A stretch of DNA of 64,000 nt, taken from positions 62,001-126,000 of the forward strand of contig CAKTXZ010000005.1 of assembly GCA_934632155.1 (NCBI GenBank), written 5' to 3'. The notes under the pieces were generated by a model. That model had not been told where the DNA came from. It was given only the letters and a program-made list of their open reading frames with translations, and made no database searches. Shown here piece after piece: positions 25,242 through 33,484 of the stretch; the first letter of the stretch is position 1, and each line of letters begins with the position of its first letter. The position numbers were made by a program, and so were the translations under genes. Source of the DNA: an uncultured Clostridia bacterium. GTDB lineage: Bacteria; Bacillota; Clostridia; Christensenellales; Aristaeellaceae.

Positions 25242-27689
25242 ATGAGCGATATTCAGGACCGGCTGCTGCCGGCAGACCTTGAAAAGGAAATGAAAACCTC
25301 CTTCATGGCGTACGCGATGGCGGTCATTATCAACCGCGCGCTGCCCGATGTACGCGACGGCCTCAAGCCGGTGCATCGGCGCATCCTCTACGACATGAAC
25401 GAGCTGGGCATGACCCCCGACAAGCCCTTCCGAAAGTCCGCGCGTATCGTGGGCGATGTGCTGGGAAAGTTCCATCCCCACGGCGATTCGTCGGTGTACG
25501 ACGCGATGGTGCGTCTGGCGCAGGATTTCTCCATCCGCTATATGCTGGTGGAGGGGCAGGGCAATTTCGGCTCGGTGGATGGCGACGGCGCGGCCGCCAT
25601 GCGTTATACCGAGGCGCGCATGAGCAAAATCTGCAATTATATGCTGGCGGATATCGACAAGGATACCGTTGATTTCATGCCCAACTTCGACGAAACGCTG
25701 ATGCAGCCCAAGGTGCTGCCCTCGCGCTTCCCGAACCTGCTGGTCAACGGCTCCTCGGGCATTGCGGTCGGCATGGCGACGAATATCCCGCCGCATAATC
25801 TGGGCGAGGTGATCGACGGCGCGATTTGCCTGATCGATAAGCCGGACGCGACGCTGGACGAGCTGATGGAGCATATTAAGGGCCCCGATTTCCCAACCGG
25901 CGGCGTGATTCTGGGGCGCGCGGGCATTCGCGAGGCTTATCATACCGGCCGCGGCCGCATCGTCACCCGCGCCAAGAGCGAGATCGAGTCGCTGCCCAAC
26001 GGGCGCGACCGCATCATTGTGACCGAGATCCCCTATATGGTCAATAAGGCGCGGCTGGTGGAAAAAATTGCGGAGCTGGTGCATGAAAAGCGGCTGGAGG
26101 GCATTTCGGATATCCGCGACGAATCCGACCGTCACGGTATGCGCATTGTTATCGAGCTCAAGCGCGACGTGCAGCCGCAGGTGGTGCTCAATTTCCTGTA
26201 TAAGCATACGCAGATGCAGGAAACCTTTGGGGTGAACATGCTGGCGCTGGTGGACGGCCAGCCGCGGGTGCTGTCCCTGAGGGATATGCTGTATTACTAC
26301 ATCCTGCATCAGGAGGATGTGGTCACGCGGCGCACAAGGTACGATCTGGACAAATCCCTCGCCCGCGCGCATATTCTGGAGGGCCTGCTCAAGGCGCTGG
26401 ATCATATCGACGAGATTGTGCAGATTATCCGCGCCAGCAAGGATTCCGCCGCCGCCAAGGCCGCCCTGATGGAGGGCTTCGATTTTACCGATAAGCAGGC
26501 GCAGGCGATTCTGGACATGCGCTTGGCGCGCCTGACCGGCTTGGAACGCGAAAAGCTGCTGGAGGAATACCACGAGCTGGAAAAGACCATCGCCTATCTG
26601 CAATCCCTGTTGGCGGACAAACAAAAGCTGCTGGGCGTTATCAAGGACGAGCTGACCGACATCAAAAACCGCTTCGGCGATCCGCGGCGGACGGAGCTTT
26701 CGACCGTGGACGGCGAAATCGATATCGCCGACCTCATCGCCGTGGACGATATGGTGGTTACGCTGACGCACTTTGGCTACGTCAAGCGCCTGAGCAAATC
26801 CACCTATAAGGCGCAGAACCGCGGCGGCAAGGGCGTGGCCGCCATGACCACGCGCGAGGACGATTACGCCGAGAACATCCGCGTGGTCAATTCGCACGAG
26901 GACATCATGTTCTTTACCAATCAGGGGCGCGTTTATACCCTGACCTGCTTCCAGATTCCCGAGGCGGGCCGCACTGCGCGCGGCACGGCGATTGTCAACC
27001 TGCTGCAGCTGGCGCCGGGCGAGAAGGTGACCAACATGATTCCCGTGCCCGAGGACGCGGCGGGGCATTCGCTGATTATGGCGACGCGCGACGGCCTGAT
27101 TAAGAAAACGGCGCTGGACGAATTTGAAAACCTGCGCAAGACGGGCCTGATTGCCATTGTCCTCAAGGAGGGCGACGAGCTGATCGGCGTGGAAATGTGC
27201 CGTGACGGCGACGAGCTGCTGCTGGGCTCCAAGAAGGGCAAGGCAATTCGCTTCAACGAATCGCATGTGCGCGCGATGGGGCGCGTCAGTCAGGGCGTGC
27301 GCAGCATGCGGCTGGAGCCGGGCGACGAGGTGACAGACCTGTGCGTGATGGAGGAGGGCGCGTGCGTGCTCTCCATCACCGAGAACGGCTACGGCAAGCG
27401 AACCGATCCGGAGGCCTATCGCGAGACCGGCCGCGCCGGAAAGGGCGTAATCGCCATGGCGCTGACCGAAAAAACGGGCGATCTGGTTGCGCAGCTGATG
27501 GTGCATGACGATGAGGATATTCTCATCATCACCGACGACGGCACCGTCATCCGCACGCCCGTCAGCGATATCCGCGTTTGCGGCCGCGCCACGCAGGGCG
27601 TGCGCCTGATGCGCGTGGGCGAGGGCAGCCGTATTGTGGGCGTCGCCCGCGCCGAGGCCGAGGAAGAGGACGAGGACAGCGAGGAGTGA
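25242..27689 (+). CDS. gyrA: DNA gyrase subunit A
   Basis: 815 residues, numbered almost exactly as E. coli GyrA at the N-terminus: catalytic tyrosine Y122 in AAMRYTEAR. The quinolone-resistance region, HPHGDSSVYDAM, has serine at 83 and aspartate at 87, the residues of drug-susceptible enzymes. The C-terminal domain is a six-bladed DNA-wrapping pinwheel with a GyrA box (QNRGGKGV). It ends in a strongly acidic tail (EEEDEDSEE), a known kind of modulator of supercoiling activity. AGAGGTTG precedes the ATG. Terminated by a GGGGAA-type hairpin. Confidence 0.97.
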   Translation: MSDIQDRLLPADLEKEMKTSFMAYAMAVIINRALPDVRDGLKPVHRRILYDMNELGMTPDKPFRKSARIVGDVLGKFHPHGDSSVYDAMVRLAQDFSIRYMLVEGQGNFGSVDGDGAAAMRYTEARMSKICNYMLADIDKDTVDFMPNFDETLMQPKVLPSRFPNLLVNGSSGIAVGMATNIPPHNLGEVIDGAICLIDKPDATLDELMEHIKGPDFPTGGVILGRAGIREAYHTGRGRIVTRAKSEIESLPNGRDRIIVTEIPYMVNKARLVEKIAELVHEKRLEGISDIRDESDRHGMRIVIELKRDVQPQVVLNFLYKHTQMQETFGVNMLALVDGQPRVLSLRDMLYYYILHQEDVVTRRTRYDLDKSLARAHILEGLLKALDHIDEIVQIIRASKDSAAAKAALMEGFDFTDKQAQAILDMRLARLTGLEREKLLEEYHELEKTIAYLQSLLADKQKLLGVIKDELTDIKNRFGDPRRTELSTVDGEIDIADLIAVDDMVVTLTHFGYVKRLSKSTYKAQNRGGKGVAAMTTREDDYAENIRVVNSHEDIMFFTNQGRVYTLTCFQIPEAGRTARGTAIVNLLQLAPGEKVTNMIPVPEDAAGHSLIMATRDGLIKKTALDEFENLRKTGLIAIVLKEGDELIGVEMCRDGDELLLGSKKGKAIRFNESHVRAMGRVSQGVRSMRLEPGDEVTDLCVMEEGACVLSITENGYGKRTDPEAYRETGRAGKGVIAMALTEKTGDLVAQLMVHDDEDILIITDDGTVIRTPVSDIRVCGRATQGVRLMRVGEGSRIVGVARAEAEEEDEDSEE

Positions 27690-27696
27690 GCATATG

Positions 27697-27735
27697 GCGG
27701 GGAAACCGCTTTGGAGGCAAAAGCGGTTCCCCCGC
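27697..27735 (+). terminator. Gene-end hairpin after gyrA
   Basis: GCGGGGAAACCGCTTT pairs with AAAGCGGTTCCCCCGC across a short loop, starting 8 bases after the gyrA stop, without a T-run. The next 245 bases to the flippase gene hold no clear promoter or gene. Confidence 0.5.
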
Positions 27736-27982
27736 GCCCCCTCCGAAAACCGCATCAGGATGGAGGGAAATTTTAGGGCCTCCCTGACAGGCTTTTGGTG
27801 GCAGGGAAAACAATTCATTGCAAACAGAATCACGAAAGCCAACCTGCCGCATGGAAGCCTCCGGCGCGGCGGATACTAAGGAAGCGCAATTCGAATTCTC
27901 AGCACAGCCTTTCCCAAAGGCGAGGGGCGCGGGTCGTTCTTTGCTCTGGCGAGAACGGCCCTTTCGTTTTGAAGGAGCATGC

Positions 27983-29587
27983 ATGACACAGAAACAAAAA
28001 TCACTGGTCGGCGGCGTATCCATTTTGGGCGCAGCCGGGCTGATCTGCAAGGTTGTCGGCGTGATTTACCGTATTCCGCTGGCCGCCTGCATCGGCGGCG
28101 AGGGGCTGGGGCTGTATTCGAAGGTGTTCCAGTCCTATAATCTGCTGCTTACGGTATCCTCTGCGGGTATTCCGGTAGCCATTTCGCGGATGGTCAGCCA
28201 TTATGTTACGCTGGACGATCAACGCACGGCCAAGCAGATTTTTCGCGTTGCGCTCTGGGCGCTGGCGTCGCTGGGGCTGCTGGCGTCGCTGGTGATGGTG
28301 CTCTTGAGCGATCAGCTGGCCGCCTCCGTCGGCGCGCCGGAGATTAACGTGGGCTATGTCGCCATTGCGCCCAGCCTGCTGCTTGTGTGCGTGATGAGCG
28401 CGTTTCGGGGCTATTTGCAGGGGCATCGACAGATGCTGCCCACCGCCGTGTCGCAATTGATCGAGCAGGTGGGCAAGCTGGCGGTTTCGCTGCCGTTGGC
28501 CGTGGCGGGCATGAACGCCAACGGCCCGGCCATGGGCGCGGCGGGGATGCTGCTGGGCACATCGGTGGGCGAGGGCGCGGCGCTGGCGTATATGGCGCTG
28601 GCCTATCGCGGGCGCAGGGCGGAATACGCCGCGCTGCCGCAATGTGAAAACGGCGAAAGCATGACCAACGGCTTTGTCGGGAAGCGGCTGGCGGTGATCG
28701 CCATTCCCATCACGCTGGGGGCGTGCATCGTGCCGCTGGCCGGGTGGATCGACGGCTTTATGGTGACGCGCCTGATGGAGGCGGACGGCATGGCGCACGC
28801 CGAGGCGCTGACGCGCTACGGCCTGTACAGCAGCATTGTGCTGTCGCTGATTAACGTGCCCACCGCGCTGGCCATGGCCATGAGCACGAACCTTGTGCCG
28901 CACATATCGGCGGGCTGCGCGCGAAAGGATCGGGCGTATGTTGCGCGCGAAAGCCAGACGGGGCTGCGCATCGCCTCGGTGGTTGGCTTTCCGTGCGCCG
29001 TGGGCATGAGCCTGCTGGCGCGGCCGATCATTTACCTGCTGTTCATGGGCAAGCGCTATACGCCCGTGCAGCTGGATTTGGCGGGCGAAATACTGCAACT
29101 GAGCGCGCTGACCATTATCCTGTTTACGCAGGTGCAGGCGACCAGCGGCATCCTGCAGGGCTGCGGCAAGCAGCGCATTCCGATGTATACGCTGGCGGCG
29201 GGCGTGGCGTGCAAGATCGCGCTGAATTACCTGCTGATCGGTACGCCGGAGATCAATATTCACGGCGCGCCCATCGCGTCGCTGGCGTGCTATTTTGTCA
29301 GCATGACGCCGAACCTGTATTACGCGAAAAAACATGCCGGCTGCAGCCTGAACATGGGCGAGCTGCTGGCGCGTCCGCTGGGCGCGACGGCGCTGATGGG
29401 CGCCGCCGTATGGGCGCTCTGGCGCTTTCTGTTCGGCGACGCCGCGCTGCAGAGCCGGCTTTGGACTGCGGCGGGCGTGACGCTGTGCGTCGCGGCGGGC
29501 GTGGCGCTGTACGCGGTCGCGGCGTGGAAGCTGGGCGCAATCCGGCGGGAGGATCTGCCCGCGCGCCTGAGGAGGAAGAAAGCATGA
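27983..29587 (+). CDS. MOP-superfamily flippase (YabM/SpoVB-like)
   Basis: A 534-residue polytopic membrane protein with about 14 transmembrane helices, of the polysaccharide biosynthesis/MurJ-like branch of the MOP superfamily. Its KVVGVIYRIPLAACIGGEG and YNLLLTVSSAGIPVAISRMV blocks near the N-terminus are characteristic of the SpoVB/YabM/YtgP group, which flip lipid-linked cell-wall intermediates. Immediate linkage to mazG, hup and rqcP matches the position of yabM in B. subtilis (spoVT-yabM-yabN-yabO). GAAGGAG is five bases before the ATG. The stop overlaps the mazG start as ATGA. A role in spore cortex or vegetative cell-wall lipid II export is inferred from family and context. Confidence 0.85.
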   Translation: MTQKQKSLVGGVSILGAAGLICKVVGVIYRIPLAACIGGEGLGLYSKVFQSYNLLLTVSSAGIPVAISRMVSHYVTLDDQRTAKQIFRVALWALASLGLLASLVMVLLSDQLAASVGAPEINVGYVAIAPSLLLVCVMSAFRGYLQGHRQMLPTAVSQLIEQVGKLAVSLPLAVAGMNANGPAMGAAGMLLGTSVGEGAALAYMALAYRGRRAEYAALPQCENGESMTNGFVGKRLAVIAIPITLGACIVPLAGWIDGFMVTRLMEADGMAHAEALTRYGLYSSIVLSLINVPTALAMAMSTNLVPHISAGCARKDRAYVARESQTGLRIASVVGFPCAVGMSLLARPIIYLLFMGKRYTPVQLDLAGEILQLSALTIILFTQVQATSGILQGCGKQRIPMYTLAAGVACKIALNYLLIGTPEINIHGAPIASLACYFVSMTPNLYYAKKHAGCSLNMGELLARPLGATALMGAAVWALWRFLFGDAALQSRLWTAAGVTLCVAAGVALYAVAAWKLGAIRREDLPARLRRKKA

Positions 29588-31005
29588 AGCCGATCACGGT
29601 AGTTTCGCTTGGCCCCGGTTCGCGCGCCTGCCTGACGCTGGGCGCGCTGGAGGCCATGGAAAAGGCGGAAAAGCTGATTTTGCGCACGGAAAAATGCGAC
29701 GCGGCCGCATACCTGCGCGAAAAGGGGTTATCCTTTGAAACGTTGGACGCGCTGCATGAGGAATGCGAGGACTTTGACGAATTGACCGCGCGCGCGGCGG
29801 AGCATGTGCTGGCCGCCGCGCAGGGGGCTCGGGTATGCTACGCCGTGCTGGACGCGACGGCGGATGAAACCGTTGCGGCGCTGCGGGCGCGGGCGGAGGT
29901 TGAGGCGCTGCCCGGCGTGCCGCTCAGCGCGCCGCTGCTGGCTGCCGCACCGCAGGAAACAATCGAGATTCAGACGGCCAGCAGCCTGCAAATTACCGGA
30001 ACGCAGAACCCGCTGCTGATTCTGGAGCTGGATTCCCAAATGCTCGCGGGCGACTGCAAGCTGCAGCTGCTTTCGTGGTATGACCCGGATCAGCCCGTTT
30101 TGTTCTTTGAGCCGGGCGAGGCGGCGTCGCGTAGCTTCGCGCGCATTCCGCTGAGCGAATTGGATCGGCGCAAGCGGTACGACCATACGTGCGCGGCGCT
30201 GCTGCCTGCCGTAGCGCTGACGGCGCGCAGGCGCTTTGATTTTTACGACCTTGTGCGCGTGCTGGCAATTCTGCGCGGCGAAAACGGCTGCCCGTGGGAC
30301 AGGGAGCAGACGCACGACACCTTGAAGCAATACCTGATCGAGGAGGCCTACGAAACCGCCGCGGCGATCGCAGAGGAGGACTGGGCGCACGTGGCGGACG
30401 AGCTGGGCGACGTGCTGCTGCAGGTGGTCTTTCAGGCGAACATCGGCGCGCAGTACGGCACGTTTGAGCTTTCGGACGTTACGACGGCGATCTGCCGCAA
30501 GATGATTGCGCGGCACCGGCACATTTTCGGCGACGATCAATGCGAAACGGCGGAGGCAGTGGCGGCGAACTGGGAGAAGATCAAAAAGGAAGAGCGCAAC
30601 CAAAAGACGCAGGCGGAGGTGCTGCGGGGCGTGCCGCGCGGCTTGCCGCCGCTGATGCGGGCGCAGAAGGTGCAAAAGAAGGCGCGCGACGTGGGCTTTG
30701 ACTGGGACGACCCGCGCGACGCGCTGGCCAAGGTGCATGAGGAAGCGGACGAGGTGCTTCAGGCGCTGGACGAGGGGGACGCGGCTCACCTGCGCGAGGA
30801 AATCGGCGATCTGTTCTTTGCCTGCGTCAACGCGGCGCGGCTGAGCGGCGTGGACGCCGAAACGGCGCTGCAGCAGGCGACAGAGAAGTTTTCAAGCCGC
30901 TTTGAAGCCATGGAAAATGCGATTTTGCAGGATGGAAAAACGTTGGAGGGCTTGACATTATCCGAAAAGGATGTATACTGGGAGAGTAGCAAAAAACGCC
31001 GGTAA
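29584..31005 (+). CDS. mazG: MazG nucleotide pyrophosphohydrolase with TP-methylase domain (YabN type)
   Basis: 473 residues in two parts. Residues 1-210 form a tetrapyrrole-methylase-like domain (VVSLGPGSRACLTLGA), as in B. subtilis YabN, of unknown role. Residues 230-473 carry two MazG all-alpha repeats: the first has GENGCPWDREQTHDTL and EEAYETAAAI followed by DELGDVLLQ, which are the EExxE and ExxD magnesium sites; the second has EEADEVLQAL and EEIGDLFFA. MazG removes aberrant nucleoside triphosphates. ATGA overlap with the flippase gene couples translation. The 3' end contains a strong promoter for hup. Confidence 0.92.
   Translation: MKPITVVSLGPGSRACLTLGALEAMEKAEKLILRTEKCDAAAYLREKGLSFETLDALHEECEDFDELTARAAEHVLAAAQGARVCYAVLDATADETVAALRARAEVEALPGVPLSAPLLAAAPQETIEIQTASSLQITGTQNPLLILELDSQMLAGDCKLQLLSWYDPDQPVLFFEPGEAASRSFARIPLSELDRRKRYDHTCAALLPAVALTARRRFDFYDLVRVLAILRGENGCPWDREQTHDTLKQYLIEEAYETAAAIAEEDWAHVADELGDVLLQVVFQANIGAQYGTFELSDVTTAICRKMIARHRHIFGDDQCETAEAVAANWEKIKKEERNQKTQAEVLRGVPRGLPPLMRAQKVQKKARDVGFDWDDPRDALAKVHEEADEVLQALDEGDAAHLREEIGDLFFACVNAARLSGVDAETALQQATEKFSSRFEAMENAILQDGKTLEGLTLSEKDVYWESSKKRR
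30952..30979 (+). promoter_or_regulatory. Promoter for hup inside the end of mazG
   Basis: TTGACA at 30952-30957, 16-base spacer, TATACT at 30974-30979, within the last 18 codons of mazG and about 70 bases before hup. One of the best promoter matches in the window. Confidence 0.75.
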
Positions 31006-31050
31006 GCGATTGCCGCAGCGTGTGTTATGGACAAAATAGGAGGTATTTTC

Positions 31051-31323
31051 ATGAACAAGTCTGAATTGATCGTTGCGCTGGCCCAGAAGGCCGAAATTTC
31101 CAAGAAGGACGCCGAAAAGGTAATCGCTGCGTTTGTGGATGTCGTTACCGAAACGCTCAAGGCCGGCGATAAGGTTCAACTGGTTGGCTTTGGCACCTTC
31201 GAGAGCAAGGAACGCCCTGCCCGCACTGCGCGTAATCCCCGCACCGGCGAGGAGATTGAAATCGCTGCCAGCAAGACCGCGTCCTTCAAGGCTGGCAAGG
31301 CGCTTAAGGATAGCATCAACTGA
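31051..31323 (+). CDS. hup: HU-family DNA-binding protein
   Basis: This 90-residue histone-like protein starts MNKSELIVALAQKAEISKKD and has the central GFGTFESKERPARTARNP arm, with the conserved RNPRTGE DNA-inserting loop and SFKAGKALK. It binds and bends DNA without sequence specificity as a dimer. AGGAGGT precedes the ATG at 31051; an in-frame ATG eight codons earlier is rejected because it would remove the ribosome binding site. Own promoter inside mazG and a terminator just behind it point to much higher expression than its neighbours. Confidence 0.96.
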   Translation: MNKSELIVALAQKAEISKKDAEKVIAAFVDVVTETLKAGDKVQLVGFGTFESKERPARTARNPRTGEEIEIAASKTASFKAGKALKDSIN

Positions 31324-31334
31324 TTCGGACTTTC

Positions 31335-31367
31335 ATAAGCCGTGCCGTTGGGCGCGGCTTATTTTTT
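31335..31367 (+). terminator. Terminator between hup and rqcP
   Basis: ATAAGCCGTGCC and GGCGCGGCTTAT arms (one G-T pair) with TTTTTT directly after. Read-through would be needed for rqcP expression from the hup promoter, so this probably sets a high hup to rqcP ratio. Confidence 0.8.
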
Positions 31368-31390
31368 ACCGGCAGACGGAGGAAACGATC

Positions 31391-31666
31391 ATGCGTTTAG
31401 ACAAGTATCTGAAGGTTTCCCGGATTATTAAGCGCCGCACCATTGCGAAGGAGGCCTGCGACGGCGGCCGCGTTACGCTCAACGGCAGGGTGGCCAAGGC
31501 GGGCAGCGAGGTGAACGAGAACGACGTAATGGAGATTCGCTTCGGCAACCGCGTCGGCCGCTACCAGATCACCGATGTGCGCGAGGTGGTGCGCAAGGAG
31601 AACGCCGCCGAAATGTATCGCGTGCTGGAGGAGGACGAGACGCTTCGCGCCCAGCGCGAGGAGTGA
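31391..31666 (+). CDS. rqcP: S4-domain RNA-binding protein RqcP (YabO)
   Basis: 91 residues of the Hsp15/RqcP family: an N-terminal S4 domain starting MRLDKYLKVSRIIKRRTIAK with GGRVTLNGRVAKAGSEV, and a short C-terminal helix. RqcP works with RqcH on obstructed 50S subunits, helping tRNA translocation during alanine tailing in ribosome-associated quality control. In B. subtilis (yabO) it follows mazG (yabN) and precedes yabP; here yabP has moved away. GGAGGAAACG precedes the ATG. Confidence 0.9.
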   Translation: MRLDKYLKVSRIIKRRTIAKEACDGGRVTLNGRVAKAGSEVNENDVMEIRFGNRVGRYQITDVREVVRKENAAEMYRVLEEDETLRAQREE

Positions 31667-31798
31667 AAACGGGGAGAAGGCCGCTTTTTGGCATCGACCG
31701 CAGCAAAAGGCCGCCCCGAGGGACGGCGGGACTGCGGACGGATTTTTCCTGCGTGAAGGCTGCGGACAGCTTTTTCCGGCAACGCCGAGCAGAATAAA

Positions 31799-31887
31799 AA
31801 TGAAGGGGTTGTGACCCCTTCATTCATCCCCGGAGCTTTAACGAGGCTTTTGAGACAGACAAAATGAAGGGCTGTTCGCCCTTCATT
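31799..31887 (+). repeat. Intergenic hairpin repeat, copy R1 (two hairpins)
   Basis: Two nearly identical hairpins, AATGAAGGGGT/ACCCCTTCATT (31799-31824) and AATGAAGGGC/GCCCTTCATT (31863-31887), flank a spacer reading CATCCCCGGAGC...CGAGGCTTTTGAGACAGAC. Related sequences are at 52039-52102 (minus), 55647-55723 and 59521-59561. On the minus strand both hairpins are followed by T-runs (TTTTTATT and TTTTG) and can terminate thiT. On the plus strand the spacer AGCTT/AGGCT hairpin plus TTTT may end rqcP transcription. Confidence 0.65.
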
Positions 31888-31908
31888 GCATCCCGTAAGC
31901 GCGCCTTC

Positions 31909-32673
31909 TTACTTGGACTTCAGCACCCGCAGAACAGGCTTTGCCACTATCAGCGCCAACAGCAGGCAGATGAGGGTGTCGGGAATCAGATAGAGACCGT
32001 TATAAACCATGGAGTAGAGCAGCGGCGTGCTGAAATGCCACGAACCGATGACCAGCTCCTCCACGGGAGTATCCGCCACCCACATCAGCCCGGCCAGAAT
32101 GGCGCAGACCGCGCGGCCCAGCGCGGCGACGGGAATGGACAGGTACAGCCACTTATCGCTCTTGCGATAGGCGATACCGGCCAAGCCGATGGCCGCGAAG
32201 GCCAGCAGATAATCCAGCAGGAACTGCCACACGTTCAGGAACCAGCCGCCCTGCAGATATTGCAGCGCGCCGTAGGTCAGGCCGGCCAGCAGGCCGGGGC
32301 CCACGCCGAAGGCAGCGGAGAAGAGCATCAGGGGCAGCATGCTGCCCGGCGTGATGCTGCCGCCGGTGGGCATGCGGTACAGCCGGAAGCAGGAGAGCAC
32401 GTAGGACAGCGCGATGGACAGCGCGGCGTAGGCGACGGTCTTGGCCGACCATTGCCTGCGCGTGCGGCCGATGACCAGCAGGATGATGCCCAGCAGCACC
32501 AGCACGCCCAGAATAATGCCGGTTCTGCCGGAGATTTCGGTGAACTTCTCCACCAGCTCCTGCGCCCATGTCGGGGCGGCCTCGGCCCGCTCGACAGCCT
32601 GTTCCACCGTTTCGACGGCCGCCGTGGCTTCGGGAGCCGCTTCGGCCAGAGCCGACGTCAGGAAAAGATTCAT
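31909..32673 (-). CDS. thiT: ThiT, thiamine-specific ECF transporter S component
   Basis: 254 residues. The last 180 form a six-helix ThiT-like S component: LPLMLFSAAFGVGPGLLAG, GALQYLQGG and WQFLLDYLLAFAAIGLAG are typical, the last covering the thiamine-site and LDY motif. ThiT binds thiamine with very high affinity and works with the shared EcfAA'T module, which is not in this window. Unusual is an N-terminal extension of about 75 residues (signal-like start, acidic stretch rich in Ala/Glu, one extra helix IILGVLVLLGIILLVIG). AAAGGGAGGAATG precedes the ATG. The TPP riboswitch directly upstream confirms thiamine. Confidence 0.9.
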   Translation of the reverse strand: MNLFLTSALAEAAPEATAAVETVEQAVERAEAAPTWAQELVEKFTEISGRTGIILGVLVLLGIILLVIGRTRRQWSAKTVAYAALSIALSYVLSCFRLYRMPTGGSITPGSMLPLMLFSAAFGVGPGLLAGLTYGALQYLQGGWFLNVWQFLLDYLLAFAAIGLAGIAYRKSDKWLYLSIPVAALGRAVCAILAGLMWVADTPVEELVIGSWHFSTPLLYSMVYNGLYLIPDTLICLLLALIVAKPVLRVLKSK

Positions 32674-32703
32674 GGTACATTCCTCCCTTTCTGTGGCATC
32701 CGG

Positions 32704-32735
32704 CAAACAAAAACCCACACGCCATGGCATGTGGG
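32704..32735 (-). terminator. Terminator of the TPP riboswitch
   Basis: CCCACA...TGTGGG stem (32714-32735) followed on the minus strand by TTTTTGTTTG. It lies between the aptamer and the thiT ribosome binding site, so TPP binding should stop transcription early. Confidence 0.85.
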
Positions 32736-32764
32736 AAACGGTTTGTGCGCGGGAAGCCCGCGCG

Positions 32765-32846
32765 CCGCTTCCCTTCGGTAGGATGATCTACAGCAGGTTC
32801 TAAGGGTTCTCTCTCAGCCGCGCTGCGCGCGACGCCCCCAGCGGAT
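32765..32846 (-). promoter_or_regulatory. TPP riboswitch (THI element)
   Basis: On the minus strand the conserved blocks are in order: GGGGGCG at the 5' side, GGCTGAGAGAG (pyrimidine-sensing CUGAGA), ACCCTTAGAACCTG, then ATCATCCTACCG, and GAAGGGAAGC closing. These are the hallmark blocks of the TPP aptamer. It is followed by a terminator and thiT. Confidence 0.95.
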
Positions 32847-32856
32847 GCACGAGCGC

Positions 32857-32884
32857 ATTATAGCATACCGATGAAAATTGTCAA
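32857..32884 (-). promoter_or_regulatory. Promoter for thiT
   Basis: On the minus strand TTGACA (32884-32879), 16-base spacer, TATAAT (32862-32857) with TGC before it. The -35 overlaps the ribosome-binding region of the divergent nucleotidase gene, whose ATG is only 13 bases away. Confidence 0.75.
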
Positions 32885-32896
32885 GGAGAAATTCAG

Positions 32897-33481
32897 ATGG
32901 AGCATCACTTTTTTGCCTATATCAGCCGCATGAAGCTGATTCAGCGTTGGGGGCTGATGCGCAACACCATGCCGGAGAACGACATGGAGCATGCGCTGCA
33001 GGCCGCAATGGTTGCGCACGCGATGGCGATTCTCGGCAACGTGCGCTATCAGCGCGCGTACAACGCCGAATATGTGATGGCGCTGGCGATGTATCACGAC
33101 GCGTGCGAGGTCATCACCGGCGATCTGCCCACGCCCATCAAGCACCATAACCCCGCGATCAAATCCGAATACGGCAAGCTGGAGGCCATGGCGGCGGAGA
33201 AGCTGCTGACCATGCTGCCCGAGGACGTTCGCGCCGCCTATAGGCCGCTGATCGATCATGATGAAACCACGCCCGAATGGCGGCTGGTCAAGGCGGCGGA
33301 CAGAATTTGCGCCTACATCAAGTGTCTGGAGGAGAAAAAATCGGGCAATCTGGAATTTGAACAGGCGCGAAAGACCGTGAAAAAGACCATCGACAGGATT
33401 GACCTGCCTGAGGTGCAGGACTTCATGGCGGAGTTCGTGCCCGGCTTTTCCCTGACGCTGGACGAAATTTCGGGGGATTGA
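32897..33481 (+). CDS. YfbR-like HD-domain 5'-deoxynucleotidase
   Basis: A 194-residue HD-superfamily phosphohydrolase. It shows RWGLMRNTMPENDMEHALQA (first histidine), MYHDACEVITGDLPTPIK (HD pair and the YfbR-type tail), and AADRICAYIKCLEE. YfbR dephosphorylates deoxynucleoside 5'-monophosphates. AAGGAG is about 8 bases upstream of the ATG. dut follows 3 bases after the stop, then deoD, so this operon links dNMP breakdown, dUTP removal and nucleoside phosphorolysis. No separate promoter is obvious in the very short divergent gap. Confidence 0.88.
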   Translation: MEHHFFAYISRMKLIQRWGLMRNTMPENDMEHALQAAMVAHAMAILGNVRYQRAYNAEYVMALAMYHDACEVITGDLPTPIKHHNPAIKSEYGKLEAMAAEKLLTMLPEDVRAAYRPLIDHDETTPEWRLVKAADRICAYIKCLEEKKSGNLEFEQARKTVKKTIDRIDLPEVQDFMAEFVPGFSLTLDEISGD

Positions 33482-33484
33482 GCC

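Noticed and set aside
22862..27842. Two long minus-strand open frames opposite gyrB and gyrA
   Set aside because: Same antisense artefact; composition is His/Arg/Gln-rich and gyrase genes are unambiguous.
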